The translations under genes and the position numbers were made by a program. 64,000 bases of DNA, from the NCBI RefSeq assembly GCF_000733125.1, contig NZ_JPHU01000002.1:62001-126000 (forward strand), written 5' to 3'. Below the pieces are notes generated by a model. It was not told the origin of the DNA and made no database searches. It saw only the letters and a list, made by a program, of their open reading frames with translations. Shown here piece after piece: positions 1 to 9,375 of the stretch (positions are counted from its first letter, which is position 1; every line of letters starts with the position of its first letter). This DNA comes from Parvularcula oceani. GTDB taxonomy: Bacteria > Pseudomonadota > Alphaproteobacteria > Caulobacterales > Parvularculaceae.

Positions 1-63
1 CCGTGTTTTCGGGACGGCGAAGAGACGGTTAGAGGGGAGCCACAGACGCGAAGGAGCGACCCC

Positions 64-1440
64 ATGGCCATCGAAAGCGTGAATCCAGCCGATGAAAGCG
101 TGATCGAGCGCTTCGAGGCGCATTCGGACGGCTTCGTCGACGAGGCGCTGGACCGCAGCGTCGCGGCCGTCGAAACGCTGCGCGCGACCGGGGTGCATGG
201 CCGCGCCGCCCTGCTGAACGAAGCCGCCTCCGTTCTGGAACGCCGCAAGGACAGCCTCGCCGCCGTCATGACCGAAGAGATGGGCAAGACGCTGGCCTCG
301 GCCAAGGCCGAAGTGGGCAAATGCGCCGCCGCCTGCCGCTATTACGCGGAGAACGCCGAGGGCTTCCTCGCCGAAGAGGCGGTGGTGATCGAACGGGGCG
401 AGGGGCGGATCGTGCACCTGCCGCTCGGGCCCATCCTCGCGGTCATGCCCTGGAACTTTCCCCTCTGGCAGGTCTTCCGCTTCGCCGCGCCCGCGCTGGC
501 CGCCGGCAATACGGGGCTCCTCAAGCATGCCTCCAACGTGCCGCGCTGCGCGCTCGCCATCGAGGACGTGCTGAAGGAAGCGGGCTTCCCCGAGGGGGCG
601 TTCCAGACGCTGCTCATCGGCGCCTCCAAGGTCGAGAGCGTCCTGCGCGACGACCGGGTGCGCGGCGCGACGCTGACCGGCTCGGGGCCGGCAGGCTCGG
701 CCGTGGCGAGCACGGCCGGCGACGAGATCAAGCCGAGCCTGATGGAGCTCGGCGGCTCGGACCCCTTCCTCGTCATGCCCTCCGCCGATCTCGACGCGGC
801 GGTGAAGGCCGCGGTGATGGGGCGCACGCAGAACAACGGCCAGTCCTGCATCGCCGCCAAGCGCTTTCTGGTCCATGCGGATGTCTATGAGGCGTTCCGC
901 GAACGCTTCGTCGCCGCCGTCGGCGCGCTCAAGATCGGCGATCCGAAGGCGGATGACACGGATATCGGCCCCCTCTCCACGGCAGGAACCCGCGAAGACG
1001 CAGAAGAGCTGGTCGACGACGCGCTGCGCGCCGGCGCCACGCGCCTTGTCGGAGCGGAGCGGATCGAGGGGCCCAATGGCGGCAAGGGGTACTGGTACGC
1101 GCCGGGCATCCTCGAAGGGATCACACAGGATGCCCGCGCCTATCGCGAGGAGCTCTTCGGTCCCGTCGCGCTTCTCTTCAAGGTGCCCGACCTCGATGCG
1201 GCGATCGAGCTCGGCAATGACACGGCCTTCGGCCTCGGCTCCGTCATCTTCACGCAGGACGAGGCGGAAATGCGCGAGGCGGTGCACAGGCTCGATGCAG
1301 GCGCCACGGCGATCAACCGCATCGTCGCCTCGGACCCCCGCCTGCCGTTCGGCGGCGTGAAGACGTCCGGCTATGGCCGGGAACTCGCCCGCGACGGCAT
1401 GATGGCCTTCGTGAACCGCAAGACGGTGACGCGGCTCTAG
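64..1440 (+). CDS. NAD(P)-dependent aldehyde dehydrogenase, succinate-semialdehyde dehydrogenase-like
   Basis: A 458-residue aldehyde dehydrogenase that should oxidise an aldehyde, probably succinate semialdehyde, to the acid in the cytoplasm. The catalytic cysteine is Cys262 in NNGQSCIAAKRF and the general base is Glu228 in LMELGGSDP. The N-terminal half holds the Rossmann cofactor region, including PWNFPLWQVFR. The length matches the short Sad/YneI-type succinate-semialdehyde dehydrogenases rather than the roughly 490-residue GabD type. AAGGAG at 51-56 sits 7 bases before the ATG and fixes the start. The gene ends in a 4-base convergent overlap with the next gene. Substrate is inferred from overall likeness only; another small aldehyde is possible. 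Confidence 0.88.
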   Translation: MAIESVNPADESVIERFEAHSDGFVDEALDRSVAAVETLRATGVHGRAALLNEAASVLERRKDSLAAVMTEEMGKTLASAKAEVGKCAAACRYYAENAEGFLAEEAVVIERGEGRIVHLPLGPILAVMPWNFPLWQVFRFAAPALAAGNTGLLKHASNVPRCALAIEDVLKEAGFPEGAFQTLLIGASKVESVLRDDRVRGATLTGSGPAGSAVASTAGDEIKPSLMELGGSDPFLVMPSADLDAAVKAAVMGRTQNNGQSCIAAKRFLVHADVYEAFRERFVAAVGALKIGDPKADDTDIGPLSTAGTREDAEELVDDALRAGATRLVGAERIEGPNGGKGYWYAPGILEGITQDARAYREELFGPVALLFKVPDLDAAIELGNDTAFGLGSVIFTQDEAEMREAVHRLDAGATAINRIVASDPRLPFGGVKTSGYGRELARDGMMAFVNRKTVTRL

Positions 1441-1841
1441 GCCCTCTCGTCGCGCTCCCGCCGCGCATGGACGAGGAGCGCGACGCCGATCGCGCCGGGA
1501 AAGAGCGACACCGCCGTCAGGATCGGAAAGACCTGCGGATCGTCCGAAGCCTTGCCGACGATGAAGCCGAAGAGGATGAGAGCCACGGCCACCGCGATCA
1601 GGATCAGCCCGGCGACGCCTCGGCCGCCACCGCCCTCGTCTTCGCCCGCGGAGCGCTTGAGCTCTCTCACCGTGGCGGCGTCGAGCGGGACGCCTGCCCG
1701 GATCGCCTCGCGGATCGTCTCCTGCACCGCCTGCGCCTTGAGCCAGCTCGCAATGCTGGTGATGAGGACGATCAGGACCACGAAGCCGAACGCCCCGAGC
1801 GGCGCGTCGAAGCCGCCGAACAGCGATTCGATGTCGAACAT
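1437..1841 (-). CDS. Small membrane protein, DUF6249-like
   Basis: A 134-residue protein with three predicted membrane segments: one near the N-terminus (LGAFGFVVLIVLITSIASW), then a soluble stretch with the pattern ETIREAIRAGVPLD, then two C-terminal helices. This layout resembles the DUF6249 family, whose function is unknown. The open frame extends 37 codons further upstream, but the ATG at 1841 is preceded by GGGGGAG, and the residues before it are not hydrophobic or conserved-looking, so I chose the shorter form. It is transcribed divergently from the redoxin gene and converges on the aldehyde dehydrogenase gene. Confidence 0.7.
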   Translation of the reverse strand: MFDIESLFGGFDAPLGAFGFVVLIVLITSIASWLKAQAVQETIREAIRAGVPLDAATVRELKRSAGEDEGGGGRGVAGLILIAVAVALILFGFIVGKASDDPQVFPILTAVSLFPGAIGVALLVHARRERDERA

Positions 1842-2013
1842 GAAAAGCACTCCCCCGTGCTGACGGACGGGTTGTGACCCGAACATTGCCGAAGGGCAAG
1901 GCGGCAGGACACTCTCTGCCGGAGGGGCCCGCGCGGTCCCGGCGAGGCGCATCGTTTGGAACCTTCGCTGCCCGGCACGAGTCTGCTGGGAAAGACCGAC
2001 AAGGAGGTCCGCG

Positions 2014-2526
2014 ATGCTGAAGACAGGCGCACCAGCCCCGGAGCTGACGGTTCCCCTCGCAGAAGGCGGCAGCTGGCGGCTGAAGGATCAGTCCCCCGAG
2101 GCCTTCACGCTCCTCGTCTTCTATCGCGGCTATCACTGCCCGATCTGCAAGGCGCAGCTCGAGGAGATGTCGCGCCGCCGCAGCGAATTCGCGAGAGCGG
2201 GCCTCTCTCCTTTCTGCGTCAGCATGGACAGTCCCGAACGCATCGGCCGCACGACGGAGGAATGGGATATCGGCGGGCTGATCGTCGGCCACGGCCTGAC
2301 GGCCGAGCAGGCCCGGCAATGGGGCCTTTTCCTGTCCAAGGGCGAGAAGGACGGGGAGCCCGCCCTCTTCAGCGAGCCCGGCATGGCCCTCATCCGGCCC
2401 GACTGCACGCTCTATGCGGCATGGGTGCAGTCCGTGCCCTTCGCCCGGCCAGGCCTCGACGACCTTCTTTCCGGCGTGAAATTCGTCACCGAGAACGACT
2501 ATCCGGTCCGGGGGACAGCGGCGTGA
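2014..2526 (+). CDS. AhpC/TSA-family redoxin
   Basis: A 170-residue thioredoxin-fold protein. It has a CPIC motif (Cys42, Cys45) after the strand TLLVFYRGYH, as in AhpC/TSA-like thiol oxidoreductases, and the later cis-proline region FSEPGMALIRPD. There is no signal peptide, so it is probably a cytoplasmic peroxiredoxin-like reductase. A very strong ribosome binding site, AAGGAGGT at 2001-2008, lies 5 bases before the ATG. Its stop codon overlaps the GTG start of the downstream peptidase gene, so the two are probably translationally coupled. The actual oxidant or partner cannot be told from sequence. Confidence 0.85.
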   Translation: MLKTGAPAPELTVPLAEGGSWRLKDQSPEAFTLLVFYRGYHCPICKAQLEEMSRRRSEFARAGLSPFCVSMDSPERIGRTTEEWDIGGLIVGHGLTAEQARQWGLFLSKGEKDGEPALFSEPGMALIRPDCTLYAAWVQSVPFARPGLDDLLSGVKFVTENDYPVRGTAA

Positions 2527-3533
2527 GAGTGCTGACAGCTTGCGCCGCCCTCCTCGCCTGCCTTCTCGTTCCCGCTGCCGCCCAGACGGGCGCGGAGATC
2601 GCGCTGCGCACCAATACGGACGCCGAGAACGTCACCGACGGCGCATTCGTCCCGGCGCGTGCGGGCTTCACGGCCACCGTGCAGGACCTCGAAGTGCCCT
2701 ATGAGCGCTTCTTCGCCCTCGCCCTGCCCGGCGAGGTCGTGGAGTTCGAGGTGCAGGCGCGGCCCGACAGCCCCGCCTTCGCCTTCGATGCGGGCAGCAT
2801 CGAAGAGGTCATCGAAGGCCCCCAGAGCCTCGCCTTCGAAGCGCCAGCGACGCCGGGCCCCTATCCGGTGACGATCACCTCCCCCGAAGGCGAGACGATG
2901 ACGGTGACCGTCTTCGTGCTGGTGCCCGCGAGCCAAGTCGAGGACGGCGAGCTCGAGGGCTACAGGATCGGCGCCTATCCCGACACGCCGCTTCGCGGCC
3001 TCGACAGCTACCTTCCGCCGGAGGGCTTCATCCGCATGCCGCCGGAGCTCCATGACTACGAGATCAGCCCGCATTTCCGCCTGGGCCAGTTCGTCACCAA
3101 GCAGGGCGGCAGCGAACCCGTGAAGTTCCTGCTTGTCCGGCCCGAGCTCGTCCTCAAGCTTGAGCAGCTCCTCGCCTACGTCAACGAGCAGGGCATCCGC
3201 GCCGACAGCTTCTACGTCATGTCGGGCTACAGGACGCCCTATTACAACGAGGCGATCGGCAACGTCGAATATTCGCGTCATCAATGGGGCGATGCGGCCG
3301 ATATCTATGTCGACCGGGCGCCGCAGGATCAGAACATGGACGATATCGATGGCGACGGGCAGGTGCTGCGCAAGGATGCAGGGCGGCTCTACGACCTCGC
3401 AGAGGATGTCGACAATCTGACCGAGCTTCGCCGCTATCGCGGCGGGGTCGGCGAGTATGGCGCGACCTCCGCCCACGGACCCTTCGTGCATGTCGACACG
3501 CGCGGCACGCCCGCGCGCTGGGGCCGGAACTAG
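2523..3533 (+). CDS. Secreted M15-like (D-Ala-D-Ala carboxypeptidase-type) peptidase
   Basis: A 336-residue exported protein. A signal peptide (MRVLTACAALLACLLVPAAAQ) is followed by a beta-rich region to about residue 130 and a C-terminal M15A/YcbK-like zinc peptidase domain. The metal-binding signature is SRHQWGDAAD with His253 and Asp260, completed by the terminal FVHVD motif. Such enzymes cleave cell-wall peptides in the periplasm. The start is the GTG at 2523, overlapping the redoxin stop (GTGA); the frame is open further upstream, but that part only shadows the redoxin gene. The N-terminal domain is not one I recognise and may be a wall- or protein-binding module. Confidence 0.8.
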   Translation: MRVLTACAALLACLLVPAAAQTGAEIALRTNTDAENVTDGAFVPARAGFTATVQDLEVPYERFFALALPGEVVEFEVQARPDSPAFAFDAGSIEEVIEGPQSLAFEAPATPGPYPVTITSPEGETMTVTVFVLVPASQVEDGELEGYRIGAYPDTPLRGLDSYLPPEGFIRMPPELHDYEISPHFRLGQFVTKQGGSEPVKFLLVRPELVLKLEQLLAYVNEQGIRADSFYVMSGYRTPYYNEAIGNVEYSRHQWGDAADIYVDRAPQDQNMDDIDGDGQVLRKDAGRLYDLAEDVDNLTELRRYRGGVGEYGATSAHGPFVHVDTRGTPARWGRN

Positions 3534-3536
3534 CCC

Positions 3537-4022
3537 CTAGCCGAGATCGCGCAGCAGGCGCTGCTTCTGGCGGTTCCAGTCACGCGATTTCTCGGTCGCC
3601 CGCTTGTCGTGGAGCTGCTTGCCCTCGGCGAGCGCGATGTCGAGCTTGGCGATTCCGCGCGAATTGAAGAACAGCTTGAGCGGCACGATGGTGAAGCCCT
3701 TGCGCTCCACCGCGCCGGTCAGGCTCGCCACCTGCCGCTTGTGCAGGAGGAGCTTGCGGTTGCGCTTGGGCGAGTGGTTCTCGCGATTGCCGCCCGAATA
3801 TTCGAGGATGTTCGAGTTGATCAGCCAGATCTCGGTCCCGTTCGGCCCCGCTTCGGGCGAGCAATAGCTCTCGGCGATATTGGCCTTGCCCTCGCGAAGG
3901 GCCTTCACCTCCGTCCCGGTCAGGACGATGCCCGCCTCGATGACGTCGTCGAGCTTGTATTCGTGGCGGGCGCGCCGGTTCTCGGCGACGACCTTGATCG
4001 AGGGAGAGTGCTTTCGGGCCAT
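3537..4022 (-). CDS. smpB: SsrA-binding protein SmpB
   Basis: SmpB, 161 residues, the tmRNA partner that delivers alanyl-tmRNA to stalled ribosomes for trans-translation. The family pattern is clear: a N-terminal beta-barrel with [26 protein letters not shown], the central [21 protein letters not shown], and a basic tail [22 protein letters not shown] that enters the mRNA channel. Only three bases separate it from the upstream dapA stop, so dapA and smpB form a two-gene operon, a pairing common in alphaproteobacteria. The length is normal for the family. Confidence 0.97.
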   Translation of the reverse strand: MARKHSPSIKVVAENRRARHEYKLDDVIEAGIVLTGTEVKALREGKANIAESYCSPEAGPNGTEIWLINSNILEYSGGNRENHSPKRNRKLLLHKRQVASLTGAVERKGFTIVPLKLFFNSRGIAKLDIALAEGKQLHDKRATEKSRDWNRQKQRLLRDLG

Positions 4023-4025
4023 GGC

Positions 4026-4916
4026 CTAGAGATCGAGGCCCGCCATGGCTTCGTCAACTCTGCGCCGCGCCGCGTCCGAGGCGGGCACGAGCGGGAGGCG
4101 GAATTCCTCTTCGCAGAGGCCGAGCCGCGAGAGCGCGTATTTGACCGGGGTGGGATTGGTATCGGCGAAGAGCGCTTCTGCCAGCGGGGTGATCTTGTCC
4201 TGAAGGGCGAGCGCCTCGTTCCAGCGGCCTTCGAGGCAGGCCTCCTGGAGCTGCGCGGAAAGCTTGGGCGCGACATTGGCCAGAACCGAGATGCAGCCCC
4301 GGCCGCCCATCGCATTGAAGCCGACCACGGTCGCGTCCTCGCCCGAGACCTGCACGAAGCCTTCGGCGCATTGGAGGCGGTGGCGCGCGACGCGGGCGAG
4401 GTCGCCGGTCGCGTCCTTGACGCCGACCACGCGCTCGAGCCGCGACAGCCGCGCCATGGTCGCCACCGAGATGTCCGAAGCGGTGCGGCCGGGCACGTTG
4501 TAGATCACGATGGGCAGGGACGTCGCCTCGTGGAGCGCCTCGTAATGGGCGAAGAGGCCGTCCTGGCTCGGCTTGTTGTAATAGCCCGTGGTGGCGAGGA
4601 TCGCGTCCGCGCCCGCATCTTCGGCGCCGGCGGCGAGGCGGATCGCTTCGGCGGTGTTGTTCGAACCCGCCCCCGCGATCACCGGCACGCGCCCCTTCGT
4701 CGCCTTCACGCAGGCGGCCACGACGCAGAGATGCTCCTCCATCGACACGGTCGGGCTTTCCCCGGTTGTGCCCACGGGAACGAGGCCGTGCGTGCCCGCC
4801 GCGATCTGCCGTTCGATCATCGCCTCATAGGCTTCTTCGTCCACTGCGCCGCCCTTGAACGGGGTGACGAGGGCGGTGATGGAGCCGCGAAGCCAGTTCG
4901 CCTTTGTATCAGTCAT
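4026..4916 (-). CDS. dapA: 4-hydroxy-tetrahydrodipicolinate synthase
   Basis: DapA, 296 residues. It condenses pyruvate with aspartate semialdehyde at the branch point to lysine and meso-diaminopimelate. Visible landmarks are [10 protein letters not shown] near the substrate carboxylate site, the active-site tyrosine in [11 protein letters not shown], and the Schiff-base lysine in [10 protein letters not shown]. The protein is a cytoplasmic TIM barrel of normal length. It is the first gene of a pair with smpB. The lytic transglycosylase gene starts divergently at 5012, leaving under 100 bases for both promoters. Confidence 0.97.
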   Translation of the reverse strand: MTDTKANWLRGSITALVTPFKGGAVDEEAYEAMIERQIAAGTHGLVPVGTTGESPTVSMEEHLCVVAACVKATKGRVPVIAGAGSNNTAEAIRLAAGAEDAGADAILATTGYYNKPSQDGLFAHYEALHEATSLPIVIYNVPGRTASDISVATMARLSRLERVVGVKDATGDLARVARHRLQCAEGFVQVSGEDATVVGFNAMGGRGCISVLANVAPKLSAQLQEACLEGRWNEALALQDKITPLAEALFADTNPTPVKYALSRLGLCEEEFRLPLVPASDAARRRVDEAMAGLDL

Positions 4917-5011
4917 GCCCGCGAGCTACGCGCCCGCCCGCCTGTGGGCAAGACGGCCTTCTCGTCATGTCACTACACGCGGCGCCGGAGGCATGTTAGC
5001 GTCGCCCGGTC

Positions 5012-7192
5012 ATGACTTTGCGCATCGGGCGGGGCGCCCTTTTCCTGATCGGACTGACCGCGCTCGCAGCGCCCGCTGCGGCGGATGCCGCGCCGAGCCC
5101 GGCCCTCAAGCCGCCTGCCCCGACCTCGCCTTACGTCTCGCCCGCCGACGAGGCGGTCCTCAAATCGCTCTTCGAGGCGCTGGACCGCCGCCGCTACGGC
5201 CTCGCCGACACGCTGCGCCGGGATGTGGGAGAGCCCGTGGCGCGGTCGCTCGCCGACTGGGCCTATTACCGCTCGGATGCGGAGGACGTGCCGCTATCCG
5301 CCTATGACGCCTTCCTGACCGATCACCCCGATTGGCCGCAGACCGGCACGATCCAGGCCCGCGCCGAGGCGCTTCTGGACGAGGAGACGCCCGCGCAGGC
5401 GGTCCTGTCCTTCTTCGGGTCCCGCGATCCCGTCACCGCCGAGGGCCGCCTCCTGCTCGGGCGGGCGCTGATCGAGACCGGCAGCGAGGAGGCGGGGGCG
5501 CAGGAGATCCGCCGCGCTTGGATCGAGCACAATTGGAGCGCGTCCGAAGAGCGGGACATCCTGTCCCGCTTCGGTGCCGTGCTGCGGGATGAGGATCACG
5601 CCGCCAAGGTCGACCGGCAGCTCTTCGACATCATCGCCACCAATTCGCAGCGCCTCCTGCCCCTCCTGCCGCAGCCCGAGCGGCGCGAGGCGGAGGCGCG
5701 GATCGCCCTCCTCAAGCGCGACCGCAACGCGCTGTCGCTCTACGAGGCGCTGCCGCAGGCCTCGAAGGACGATGCCGGCGTGCTGCACGCCCTGACCCGC
5801 TATTCCCGCCGCGCCGATGACGAGGTCGCGGCAACGGCGGCGGCAGGGCGCGCGCCGCTGACGGCCGAGGGGCTGCGCGACCCCGAGGCCTGGTATCGCG
5901 AGCGGCGGCTTCTGGCCCGCAATGCGCTGGAAGATGGCCGCTTCGAGGACGCCTATGTGCTCTCGGCCTATTCGGGGCTCGAAGACGGCGCGGACTTCGC
6001 GGAAACGGAGTTCATGGCCGGCTGGATCGCGCTGCGCTTTCTCGGCGAACCGCAGCGGGCCAAGGCCCATTTCGCGCATCTCCTCGGCCGGGTCGGAAGC
6101 CCGATCAGCCTGTCCCGCGGCCATTACTGGCTCGCCCGCGCGCATGAGGCAGCCGGCGAGACGGAGGCCGCGCAGCAGGCCTATGCCCGCGCCGCCGCCC
6201 TGCCCTTCGCCTATTACGGCCAGCTCGCCGCCGAGCGGCTGGGGGCGCTGCCGGACACGGCCTTTCCCGCTCCGGCCGAGCCCGGCGCCGAGACGCTCGC
6301 CGCCTTCGAGGCGCGGCCGATGACCCGCGCCATGCGGATCCTGGCCGAGATCGGCGAGGGCTGGGCCTTCGACCGCTTCGCCCATGCCCTCGACGATACG
6401 CTGGAGGATCCGGGCGAAGTGCTCGCCTTCGCGTCGCTGGTCGAAGACGAGCGCAAGACGCATCTCGCCGTCCGGGCGGGCAAGACCGCCCGGCGCAGCG
6501 GCGCCTCGGTCCCCCAGATCACCTATCCGGAAATCGCCCTGCCCGAGGACGCGGATTTCGTGGAGCCGGCGCTCGTCCTAGGGCTCAGCCGGCAGGAATC
6601 CGAATTCAATCCGGACGCCTATTCCTCGGCGCAGGCGCGCGGAATGATGCAGCTCCTGTCCTCGACGGCGCGGATCACGGCGAACAAGGAAGGCATCGAA
6701 TGGGCGCCGGACCGCCTCATCGGCGATCCGTCCTACAACATGATGCTGGGCTCGGCGCATCTCAGCCACCTGCTGGAGCGCTTCGGCGGCTCCTATGTCA
6801 TGGTGCTGGCGGGCTATAATGCGGGGCCGCACAGGGTGACGCAGTGGGTGGACCGCTTCGGCGATCCGCGCGATCCCAATGTCGATCCGGTCGATTGGGT
6901 CGAGCTCATCCCCTTCTCGGAAACCCGCAATTACGTCATGCGCGTCCTCGAAAACGTGCAGATCTATCGCAGCCGCCTCGAGGGCGGACCCATTGCGGGG
7001 CGCCTCGCCGCGGACCTCACCCGCGGCGGCGGCGCGGCCGAGGCGATCGCGAATTCGGGCACCTCGCTGCGCCTCGCCGGTCGCGCCGATGGCCGCTCCA
7101 GCGTGCTCGCGCTGCCGGACGCTGCGCCCGAGGCGGTCAGCGCCCTGCCCGAGGCGCCGCCGCCGCCGACCCTGGCGCCGAACGGCGACTGA
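5012..7192 (+). CDS. slt: Soluble lytic murein transglycosylase, Slt70-like
   Basis: A 726-residue periplasmic lytic transglycosylase that cleaves peptidoglycan glycan strands to form 1,6-anhydro ends. It begins with a signal peptide (RIGRGALFLIGLTALAAPAAADA). A long alpha-superhelical region rich in TPR-like helices covers about residues 40-500. The catalytic SLT domain is at about 510-660, with catalytic Glu529 in LSRQESEFNP and the family motifs GMMQLL and AGYNAGPHRV. The Ala/Pro-rich C-terminal tail of about 60 residues looks unstructured. The stop abuts the convergent holC gene with no gap, so neither gene has room for its own terminator. Confidence 0.95.
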   Translation: MTLRIGRGALFLIGLTALAAPAAADAAPSPALKPPAPTSPYVSPADEAVLKSLFEALDRRRYGLADTLRRDVGEPVARSLADWAYYRSDAEDVPLSAYDAFLTDHPDWPQTGTIQARAEALLDEETPAQAVLSFFGSRDPVTAEGRLLLGRALIETGSEEAGAQEIRRAWIEHNWSASEERDILSRFGAVLRDEDHAAKVDRQLFDIIATNSQRLLPLLPQPERREAEARIALLKRDRNALSLYEALPQASKDDAGVLHALTRYSRRADDEVAATAAAGRAPLTAEGLRDPEAWYRERRLLARNALEDGRFEDAYVLSAYSGLEDGADFAETEFMAGWIALRFLGEPQRAKAHFAHLLGRVGSPISLSRGHYWLARAHEAAGETEAAQQAYARAAALPFAYYGQLAAERLGALPDTAFPAPAEPGAETLAAFEARPMTRAMRILAEIGEGWAFDRFAHALDDTLEDPGEVLAFASLVEDERKTHLAVRAGKTARRSGASVPQITYPEIALPEDADFVEPALVLGLSRQESEFNPDAYSSAQARGMMQLLSSTARITANKEGIEWAPDRLIGDPSYNMMLGSAHLSHLLERFGGSYVMVLAGYNAGPHRVTQWVDRFGDPRDPNVDPVDWVELIPFSETRNYVMRVLENVQIYRSRLEGGPIAGRLAADLTRGGGAAEAIANSGTSLRLAGRADGRSSVLALPDAAPEAVSALPEAPPPPTLAPNGD

Positions 7193-7636
7193 TCAGCCGG
7201 CCTTTTCCCAGCGGCCCTGCGGGGTCTGCTTCCAATAGGTCGCCGTCAGCCCCGCCCCCTTCACCGCCCGCCAGGCATCGCGGGCATCCTCGGCACCCTC
7301 AGGGCCGAACATGACGACCGCGCGGGCGAAGCCCGAGAGAGCCCCGGTCTCGACCGGCGCGCCTTCGACCAGGAAGAGGACATCCGCCGCGTTTCCCGCC
7401 TCGCCCAGCGTCAAGAGGACCGGCTGCTCGTCCGGGCGCGGGTCGTCCTCCCGCGCATGGGGCAGGAAGCCGTCTTCGCGATAGGTCCAGAGATGGGTGT
7501 CGAGCGCTTCGAGACCTTCGGGCGTGCCGCAGCGCACGGCGGCGCGCTGGCCGCGGGCGAGCGTCTTCTCCAATAGGCCGGGCAGGACCTGCTCCAGCGT
7601 GGAGCTTTCGAGGTGGTAGAACAGGACTTCGGTCAC
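7193..7636 (-). CDS. holC: DNA polymerase III chi subunit
   Basis: HolC, 147 residues, the chi subunit of the clamp-loader accessory pair that links the polymerase III holoenzyme to single-strand binding protein. The family pattern is visible: start TEVLFYHLESSTLEQVLPGLLEKTLARG, then LWTYREDGFLPHA, and the end TYWKQTPQGRWEKAG. Length is typical of alphaproteobacterial chi. It stands alone, converging on slt, and is not next to pepA as in many relatives. Confidence 0.92.
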   Translation of the reverse strand: MTEVLFYHLESSTLEQVLPGLLEKTLARGQRAAVRCGTPEGLEALDTHLWTYREDGFLPHAREDDPRPDEQPVLLTLGEAGNAADVLFLVEGAPVETGALSGFARAVVMFGPEGAEDARDAWRAVKGAGLTATYWKQTPQGRWEKAG

Positions 7637-7742
7637 GCCCCGCCCTAGCCCGGCCGGGCCCGGGCGGGAAGATGCGCGAGGCGCCTCGCGCGGGACAGGG
7701 CGGCGATGCTAGGACCGGTTTCGAACAGGGCGGCGGGGCGCG

Positions 7743-8336
7743 GTGACCAGGAAACGGAAGAGCGAAGAAGAGGCAGCCACGCCTGCCGCATCGCTGGCGA
7801 CCGACCCTCTGTGGCGGGAGGCGCGCGCGCTGTTTTCCCATACCGGAGCGCTGCGCCCGAGGCTCAACTGGTTCACGAGCATGAGCAGCCGGACCGGCCC
7901 CAGACGGCTCGAAGCCCTCACCGGCAGCCGTCAGGCAAGACGCCTATGGCGCCTCCTCCTGAACAGCAGCGCCTATGAGCTGCGCCGGTTCGCGGTGCGC
8001 GCGCAGGTGAATCACGAGCAGGCCAAGGCGGCGCTGCGCATCAATGTCATCGTCAACATCTCCGCCCCCTTGGGTCTGCTCGTCCTTCTCCAGGAGGTCG
8101 TTCCCGCCTTGGGCGAGGCTCTGGTCGAGCTTGTGGAGCTGTCCACGCTGATCCTGGCCGGCTCGATCGGGCTCGGCCTCCTCCTTTTGAGCCTGTGGCA
8201 CGCCTACAAGCTCACCGCCCAAGCGCAGGACCTGCACCACATCGCTCTTCTCGCCTTGGCCGAGCGCGACATCGCGCCGCCCGCAGGCGGGGCCCCGGAC
8301 AGCGAGGACGACCCCACGCGGCTGAACGCGATATGA
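7743..8336 (+). CDS. Conserved-looking membrane protein of unknown function
   Basis: A 197-residue protein I do not recognise. The N-terminal 100 residues are charged and Arg-rich. Two membrane helices follow at about residues 105-125 and 135-160 (LILAGSIGLGLLLLSLWHAY), then an acidic C-terminal tail. The best start is the GTG at 7743; no good ribosome site precedes it. Its stop overlaps the start of the ELM1-family gene (ATGA), so the two are probably cotranslated and may act together at the inner membrane. Confidence 0.65.
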   Translation: MTRKRKSEEEAATPAASLATDPLWREARALFSHTGALRPRLNWFTSMSSRTGPRRLEALTGSRQARRLWRLLLNSSAYELRRFAVRAQVNHEQAKAALRINVIVNISAPLGLLVLLQEVVPALGEALVELVELSTLILAGSIGLGLLLLSLWHAYKLTAQAQDLHHIALLALAERDIAPPAGGAPDSEDDPTRLNAI

Positions 8337-9316
8337 GCGCGCCCCTCACGGTCTGGGCCCTTTCGGACGGGCGCGCCGGGATGCGCAATCAGGCGCTGGG
8401 GCTCGCCGAGGCCGTGGGCCGGGTGCGGGATGCGGAGATCGCCGAGAAGACGGTCCGGATCGCTCCGCCCTGGGATCGCCTGCCCCGCGCGCTATGGGGC
8501 GATCCGTTCTCGCGCCTCGCGCCGGATAGCGACCCGTTCGCCGCGCCCTGGCCGGACATCCTGATCGCCTGCGGGCGGCGGACGATCCCCTTCTCGCTTG
8601 CCCTGCGAGAGCGCTGCTTCACCGTGCAGACGCAGGACCCGCGCACCGATCCGTCGCGCTTCGGCCTCGTCGTGCCGCCGCATCATGACGGGATCGGGGG
8701 ACCCGATGTCTTCGCCATTCACGGCAGCCCCAACCGCCTGACCGAGGCGCGGCTCGCGGCGGATGCGGCGGCGCTGCGGCCCGCTTTGCCCGCTTTGCCC
8801 GAACCTCTGGCTGCCGTGCTGATCGGCGGGCCGTCCAGCGCCTACAGGATGACGCCGGGCACAGTGGCCGAGATCGCGCGCCGTCTCGAAGCGGCGGCGG
8901 AAGCGGGCTTCGGCCTCCTCGTCACCTTCTCCCGCCGCACCCCGCCCGAGGCCGAGGCGCAGCTTCGCGAGCGCCTCGCGCGCCTGCCTGCCTGGGTCTG
9001 GGACGGGGAGCCGGTGGGCGGCCTCGACAATCCCTATTTCGGGCTTCTCGGCCTTGCGAACCGCGTCTTCGTGACAGAGGAGTCGGCCAATATGGTGACG
9101 GAGGCCGCCTTTACCGGCCGGCCCGTCTTCCTCCTGCGCCTCGAAGGCGGCGCGCCGAAATGGCGGCGCTTCCACGCGGCGCTCGCAGAGCGCGGCGTGC
9201 TGCGCCCCGATGCGGCGCTGCGCGAAGACTGGAGCTACCCGCCCCTGCGCGAGACGGACCGTGCAGCGAAAGCCGTCCTTGCGGCCTATGACGCGCGGAA
9301 GCGCGCAGACGGTTGA
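8333..9316 (+). CDS. ELM1-family (mitochondrial-fission-ELM1-like) protein
   Basis: A 327-residue protein of the ELM1/DUF1022 family, starting with the family signature [23 protein letters not shown]. The fold has the look of a GT-B glycosyltransferase: [16 protein letters not shown] in the middle and [23 protein letters not shown] near the C-terminus, where GT-B enzymes bind nucleotide sugars. The plant namesake affects mitochondrial fission; the bacterial role is not established and may be in envelope glycan synthesis. The ATG at 8333 overlaps the upstream stop, and I rejected the longer open frame starting at 8195. Confidence 0.85.
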   Translation: MSAPLTVWALSDGRAGMRNQALGLAEAVGRVRDAEIAEKTVRIAPPWDRLPRALWGDPFSRLAPDSDPFAAPWPDILIACGRRTIPFSLALRERCFTVQTQDPRTDPSRFGLVVPPHHDGIGGPDVFAIHGSPNRLTEARLAADAAALRPALPALPEPLAAVLIGGPSSAYRMTPGTVAEIARRLEAAAEAGFGLLVTFSRRTPPEAEAQLRERLARLPAWVWDGEPVGGLDNPYFGLLGLANRVFVTEESANMVTEAAFTGRPVFLLRLEGGAPKWRRFHAALAERGVLRPDAALREDWSYPPLRETDRAAKAVLAAYDARKRADG

Positions 9317-9375
9317 ACGGCCCGCCGCCCTCCGTACATTCGCTGTTCCAGATTCCTCCGCCCGAAGGCCCGATC

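Noticed and set aside
1956-2522. N-terminal extension of the M15-like peptidase gene
   Set aside because: It reads through the redoxin gene in another frame; the signal peptide starts exactly at the GTG at 2523.
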